Positions 14,074-17,976 of a stretch of DNA of 17,976 bases are shown here, in pieces. Made by a program: the position numbers and the translations under genes. How positions within the stretch are numbered: position 1 is the first letter of the stretch; each line of letters starts with the position of its first letter. The notes under the pieces are model-generated. The model was not told the origin of the DNA, did no database searches, and saw only the letters and a list, made by a program, of their open reading frames with translations. Origin of the DNA: Lachnospiraceae bacterium (GTDB lineage: Bacteria; Bacillota; Clostridia; Lachnospirales; Lachnospiraceae); contig JAFTXF010000078.1 of assembly GCA_017461685.1 (NCBI GenBank), positions 1 through 17,976 of the forward strand. Reading direction: 5' to 3'.

Positions 14074-15828
14074 ATGACTCCTATAAAATGGTATTTATCA
14101 TTCCTCAAAAAATATCGTCTGCCGATGATCAGCGGACTTGTCATGTCTACAGTGGTGGTAGCACTGTTCATGATTAATCCGCAGATATCAGGCCGGATTA
14201 TTGACGATGTTATCAAAAACGGAGAAACGTACAAACTGATGCCGCTTATTTGCTTCATGGTGGCCACCACTGCTGCAATCTGCATCCTGCGCTACATATA
14301 TCAGATTCTCTTTGAAAAATCTTCTCAGAATCTTCTGTATGATATGCGAAATACCGTGTACCGCAAATTGCTGCAGGAGGATTTTGCCTTTTACAACAAA
14401 AAGCGTACCGGTGATTTGATGAGCCGTCAGACCGGTGATATGGAAGCCATCCGCCACTTTACGGCATTTACTATTTACGTTACCTATCAGTCCGTACTTT
14501 ATTTTGTAATTGCGCTGGCCTTGATTTTTACTATTAATACGAAGCTTGCCCTTGCTATGCTTGTAGTGCTTCCGTTTACGGCCCTGTGCACCTTTTTCCA
14601 GACGAAGCTTTTAAGACCGGCTTTTCGCCATAACCGCGAATGCTTTTCTTCCTTAAATGCTTTTGTGCAGGAAAATATCAGTGGTAACCGCGTTGTCAAG
14701 GCCTTTGCCAAGGAAGATTTTGAAATCTCCAAATTTTCCAAGGAAAACGATAAATTCCGCGCCGGACAGCTGGCTGCTAATAAGATATGGAGTATTTTCC
14801 TTCCTCTTTTTGTACTGCTGTCCTATGCCTTAAATATTATTTTAATGCTTTTTGGCGGTTATCTGACCATTACAGGAGAAATCACTCTGGGTAACCTTGT
14901 TACAGTAAACGGCTATCTCTGGATGTTAAACAACCCTCTTAGAAATATCGGTTACCGCATGAATGAGACCACCAACTTCTTAACCAGCGTAGAAAAAATC
15001 TATGCTACCTATACAGAAGAGCCTCACGTCAAAACCCCGGTTGGCGGCATAGCCAAAAAGCAGTTAGAAGGTGCTGTCGAATTCCGTCATGTATCCTACC
15101 GTGCCGATGACGAAGACATTGTTATGGATATTGACTTTAAGGTAGAACCGGGACAGACCGTGGGCATTATCGGTTCTACAGGCTCCGGCAAAAGTACCAT
15201 TATGAATTTGCTCTGCCGATTCTATGATACTACCTCAGGTCAGGTCTTGATTGACGGCATAGACGTACGAAACCGTAATTTATATAATATACGAGAAAAT
15301 ATCGGTATGGCCATGCAGGATGTTTTTTTATTCTCCGATACCATTGAAGGCAATATAGCCTACGGAAGACCGAACTGTTCTTTTGAAGAAGTGAAGCAGG
15401 CCGCTATTATGGCGGACGCCAACCATTTTATCAAGGAAATGCCTGAGGGCTATGATACCATTGTAGGTGAGAGAGGTGTAGGTCTTTCCGGCGGTCAGAG
15501 ACAGCGAATCAGCCTGGCACGTGCGCTCCTCAAAAACCCGGCCATACTGATTTTGGACGATACCACCTCAGCCGTAGACATGGAAACCGAAAGCTACATC
15601 CAGAAGCAGCTGAAAAATATTAACAGAACCTGCACGATTTTTGTGATTGCTTACCGAATTTCTTCCGTAAAGGATGCAGACCTCATCCTGGTTATGGACA
15701 GAGGACGTATTATAGAACGTGGTACCCATGAGGAACTGCTGCAGATGAATGGCTACTATGCCAATGCATTCCGCAATCAATATGGAGAAATTCCTGCAGA
15801 AATCTCCGATATGAAGGGAGGAAATTAA
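14074..15828 (+). CDS. Heterodimeric ABC exporter, subunit with degenerate ATPase site
   Basis: This is a 584-residue half-transporter with about six membrane helices (first around 18-36, last around 272-290) and a C-terminal ATPase domain. Walker A is GSTGSGKS (367-374) and the signature LSGGQ (471-475) is canonical. Walker B reads ILILDD (491-496), with Asp496 in place of the catalytic Glu, and the H-loop has Tyr527 (VIAYRIS) instead of His. This is the pattern of the non-hydrolysing half in asymmetric exporters such as TM287/288, BmrCD and LmrCD. It is paired with the next gene, 1 bp away. GGAAAGG stands about 11 nt before the ATG. Substrates of the family include drugs, lipids and peptides; none can be named here. 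Confidence 0.93.
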   Translation: MTPIKWYLSFLKKYRLPMISGLVMSTVVVALFMINPQISGRIIDDVIKNGETYKLMPLICFMVATTAAICILRYIYQILFEKSSQNLLYDMRNTVYRKLLQEDFAFYNKKRTGDLMSRQTGDMEAIRHFTAFTIYVTYQSVLYFVIALALIFTINTKLALAMLVVLPFTALCTFFQTKLLRPAFRHNRECFSSLNAFVQENISGNRVVKAFAKEDFEISKFSKENDKFRAGQLAANKIWSIFLPLFVLLSYALNIILMLFGGYLTITGEITLGNLVTVNGYLWMLNNPLRNIGYRMNETTNFLTSVEKIYATYTEEPHVKTPVGGIAKKQLEGAVEFRHVSYRADDEDIVMDIDFKVEPGQTVGIIGSTGSGKSTIMNLLCRFYDTTSGQVLIDGIDVRNRNLYNIRENIGMAMQDVFLFSDTIEGNIAYGRPNCSFEEVKQAAIMADANHFIKEMPEGYDTIVGERGVGLSGGQRQRISLARALLKNPAILILDDTTSAVDMETESYIQKQLKNINRTCTIFVIAYRISSVKDADLILVMDRGRIIERGTHEELLQMNGYYANAFRNQYGEIPAEISDMKGGN

Positions 15829-15829
15829 C

Positions 15830-17614
15830 ATGGCAAGAAACCGATATGATATGGACGAAGTTTTGGAAGAAAGCTTTAACGCCGGACAGGTAAAGCGCCT
15901 GCTTGCTTATATTGCCCCTTACAAAAAAAGAATGGCCGGAATTATATTCCTAATGCTTTCCTCTTCCGCACTTACGATGCTTGTTCCGATTTTTTTGCAA
16001 AGAATCATGGACTTTTGCATTCCTGAAAAGGATATGCGTACGATATATATGTACTGTGGCCTCACACTGTTAATCGCAGCTTATGAAGCCTTGACCCTGT
16101 GTGCCAAGAGCCGTATCATGAGCACGGTAGGACAGAATATTATCCATGATTTACGTGCAGATTTATTTAAGCATTTACAGGAACTGCCTTTTACCTATTA
16201 CGACAGCAGACCTCACGGCAAGATTCAGGTTCGTGTGGTAAACTATATCAACAGCTTAAGTGACCTTTTAACCAACGGTATCGTAGGCACCATTACTGAC
16301 TTATGCAACCTGGTTTTCATTGTGATTTTCATGCTGGTTGAAGATGTAAAGCTGACCCTTATCTGCCTTTGCGGTCTTCCGTTTTTGGCCGTTGTTATCC
16401 TGTTTGTTAAAACCAAACAAAGACGTGCATGGCAGATTCAGAGCAACAAACAGTCAAACCTGAATGCTTATATCGCTGAGAGTATTAACGGTATCCGTGT
16501 AACTCAATCCTTTGTGCGTGAGAGGGAAAACACCAATATTTTTAATAAATTAAGCAATGACTCCCGTATCGCATGGATGCGTGCTCAGAAATACAGCTTG
16601 ATTTTAAGTCCGGGTGTTGATATTATCTCATCCCTGACTACTGCATTTATTTATGTATTGGGTATTCACTGGATTTTCTCCCCGAATTCCACGCTGACTG
16701 CAGGTATTCTGGTTGCTTTTACCGCTTACATCGGCCGTTTCTGGACACCGATTAATACCCTGGCAAACTTCTATAACAGTTTGCTTACGGCAGCCTCTTA
16801 TTTAGAGCGTATTTTTGAAACCATTGACGAGCCGGTTGTAGTAACAGACGCTCCGGATGCCGAAGAGATGCCCCCGATTGACGGCACTGTGGAATTTAAA
16901 GATGTTACTTTCAGCTACGAGGCTGACAGAAAAATTCTGGATGGGATCAATTTCACCGCCAGGAAAGGAGAAACCTACGCTATTGTAGGTCCTACGGGAG
17001 CCGGCAAGACCACCATTGTAAACCTGCTCAGCCGCTTTTACAATTTGGATTCCGGTACTATCCTGATAGACGGCGTGGATATTTCCAAAGTAACGCTACA
17101 TTCCCTTCGCTCTCAGATGGGTATTATGATGCAGGACAGCTTTATTTTCAGCGGTACCATTATGGACAATATCCGTTATGGCAATATGGATGCTACCGAC
17201 GAGGAAGTTATCATAGCCGCCAAGACTGTATGTGCTCACGATTTCATCATGAGTCTGGAAAACGGTTATTACACGGAAGTTAATGAACGAGGCAGCAGAC
17301 TTTCTGCAGGACAGCGCCAGCTGATCAGCTTTGCAAGAGCCATTCTGGCAGACCCAAAAATACTGATTTTGGACGAGGCAACCTCCAGCATTGATACCGA
17401 GACGGAAATCCTGCTTCAGAAGGGCTTAAACCGCCTGCTGGAGGGACGTACTTCCTTTATTATCGCACACCGCTTATCTACCATCAAAAATGCTGACTGC
17501 ATTATGTATGTCAATAACGGCGGTATTCAGGAAAAGGGTAATCATGATGAATTGATGGCATTGAAGGGTGAGTACTATAAACTGTACATTGCACAATTTG
17601 ACTTTTTGAAATAG
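15830..17614 (+). CDS. Heterodimeric ABC exporter, subunit with intact ATPase site
   Basis: This 594-residue half-transporter partners the preceding gene. An extra N-terminal stretch (about 1-30, rich in charged residues) precedes six membrane helices (first about 36-57). Its ATPase domain has Walker A GPTGAGKT (387-394), a complete Walker B with catalytic Glu516 (ILILDEATSS, 511-520) and an H-loop His547 (IIAHRLST). Its signature is the non-canonical LSAGQ (491-495). In a head-to-tail dimer this signature would meet the degenerate Walker B of the first subunit, while the LSGGQ of the first meets the intact Walker B here, giving one dead and one live site. The AGGGAGGA ribosome site overlaps the end of the first gene, so translation is coupled. 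Confidence 0.94.
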   Translation: MARNRYDMDEVLEESFNAGQVKRLLAYIAPYKKRMAGIIFLMLSSSALTMLVPIFLQRIMDFCIPEKDMRTIYMYCGLTLLIAAYEALTLCAKSRIMSTVGQNIIHDLRADLFKHLQELPFTYYDSRPHGKIQVRVVNYINSLSDLLTNGIVGTITDLCNLVFIVIFMLVEDVKLTLICLCGLPFLAVVILFVKTKQRRAWQIQSNKQSNLNAYIAESINGIRVTQSFVRERENTNIFNKLSNDSRIAWMRAQKYSLILSPGVDIISSLTTAFIYVLGIHWIFSPNSTLTAGILVAFTAYIGRFWTPINTLANFYNSLLTAASYLERIFETIDEPVVVTDAPDAEEMPPIDGTVEFKDVTFSYEADRKILDGINFTARKGETYAIVGPTGAGKTTIVNLLSRFYNLDSGTILIDGVDISKVTLHSLRSQMGIMMQDSFIFSGTIMDNIRYGNMDATDEEVIIAAKTVCAHDFIMSLENGYYTEVNERGSRLSAGQRQLISFARAILADPKILILDEATSSIDTETEILLQKGLNRLLEGRTSFIIAHRLSTIKNADCIMYVNNGGIQEKGNHDELMALKGEYYKLYIAQFDFLK

Positions 17615-17624
17615 CAAATGAAAT

Positions 17625-17682
17625 GGGTTAGCAGAACATCATCCCCTTCGTAGGAAGGTGCATCTGCTAACCCGTTTTATTT
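17625..17682 (+). terminator. Strong intrinsic terminator of the ABC exporter operon
   Basis: GGGTTAGCAGA (17625-17635) and TCTGCTAACCC (17663-17673) form an 11-bp stem, followed by GTTTTATTT. The loop holds a small inner hairpin (CCTT/AAGG). It stands 10 bp after the exporter stop codon. Confidence 0.85.
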
Positions 17683-17710
17683 GTATTTTATGCAAATGTC
17701 TGGCGATATT

Positions 17711-17787
17711 CAGCACTAATCTATGACAGCACTAGGATATCGGTCCAGTTATTTCGTAACCGATGTACTAGGATATGCACGCACTTG
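17711..17787. repeat. Short nested repeats in the intergenic region
   Basis: Several words recur here: CAGCACTA at 17711 and 17727, ACTAGGATAT at 17731-17740 and 17767-17776, and TATGCAC twice after 17774. An inverted pair ATCGGT (17739-17744) / ACCGAT (17759-17764) sits around the first ACTAGGATAT. The remaining stretch between the exporter terminator and the next gene holds nothing else I recognise. Confidence 0.45.
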
Positions 17788-17805
17788 ACTATGCACTCTG
17801 CCTTT

Positions 17806-17976
17806 CTACGCGCGGTATTTTGGTTCGATTACTACCACGTACACTATCATAGTTCCGATAGACAGAAACATACAACCTACAATCGGTATGATAACCCATG
17901 GAGAATTCTGTCCTGCCTTTAACAACGGCAGCCCCAGCAGTATGAAAATAATTCCAAAGATCCCCCATAGCTTACC
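17806..17976 (-). CDS. C-terminal part of a small membrane protein (cut by right edge)
   Basis: This is an open frame of 56 codons plus TAG, entering from the right edge; the start is outside the window. It encodes two hydrophobic segments (about 4-19 and 28-50) separated by a short polar loop (KAGQNSPW) and ends EPKYRA. The composition is typical of an integral membrane protein. I do not recognise the family. It is the only plausible gene here: the frame is clear of stops across its length and it converges on the ABC exporter terminator. Confidence 0.6.
   Translation of the reverse strand, partial: GKLWGIFGIIFILLGLPLLKAGQNSPWVIIPIVGCMFLSIGTMIVYVVVIEPKYRA

Noticed and set aside
1..17976. CRISPR array, tRNA, rRNA, insertion sequence or prophage genes
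   Set aside because: I saw no regularly spaced long repeats, cloverleaf-like sequence, transposase or integrase motif, or phage structural gene anywhere in the window.

Overview
The window looks like a chromosomal segment from a low-to-mid GC Firmicute, most likely a gut Clostridia/Lachnospiraceae-type organism. This rests on gene content (redox chaperone Hsp33, long-form HPF, DUF368 transporter, DUF5662 protein, NahK-like kinase, heterodimeric ABC exporter with a divergent AraC regulator), strong AGGAG/AAGGA ribosome sites, and TTGAAA/TATAAT-type promoters. It reads as ordinary chromosome: I see no transposase, phage gene, CRISPR array, tRNA or rRNA.

Region 1 (1-5825, all minus strand) is a likely housekeeping transcription unit. 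In transcription order it holds a membrane-anchored GH25 lysozyme, HisC aminotransferase, a DUF368/PopT polyprenyl-phosphate transporter, a SAM methyltransferase, Hsp33 (hslO) and glutamine-dependent NAD+ synthetase (nadE, cut by the left edge). The methyltransferase and hslO overlap by 8 bp; hisC and popT are 9 bp apart.

Region 2 (about 5965-9190) is a sugar-salvage module. A NahK-like N-acetylhexosamine 1-kinase and a sugar-1-phosphate nucleotidyltransferase are co-oriented on the minus strand and end in a hairpin terminator. A divergent AraC regulator sits upstream. The two enzymes would turn a free HexNAc into HexNAc-1-P and then a nucleotide sugar. A Gfo/Idh/MocA oxidoreductase (9217-10158) converges on the regulator.

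Region 3 (10196-13039) holds hpf (ribosome hibernation), with a consensus promoter and an odd structured leader, and an AAA-type ATPase with a C-terminal DUF234 nuclease-like domain. The ATPase promoter is embedded in an array of TACTAAT motifs. A divergent DUF5662 gene has its own extended -10 promoter.

Region 4 (13029-17682) is a cupin-type AraC regulator divergent from a two-gene heterodimeric ABC exporter. The residues form one degenerate and one canonical ATPase site. A strong terminator closes the exporter operon.

The right end holds a short repeat-rich intergenic stretch and the C-terminal 56 codons of a small membrane protein on the minus strand. No gene-free stretch exceeds 300 bases. 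The features most worth a second look are the TACTAAT array, the hpf leader and the phosphorylase-less HexNAc module; I did not find a clearly new multi-gene system.
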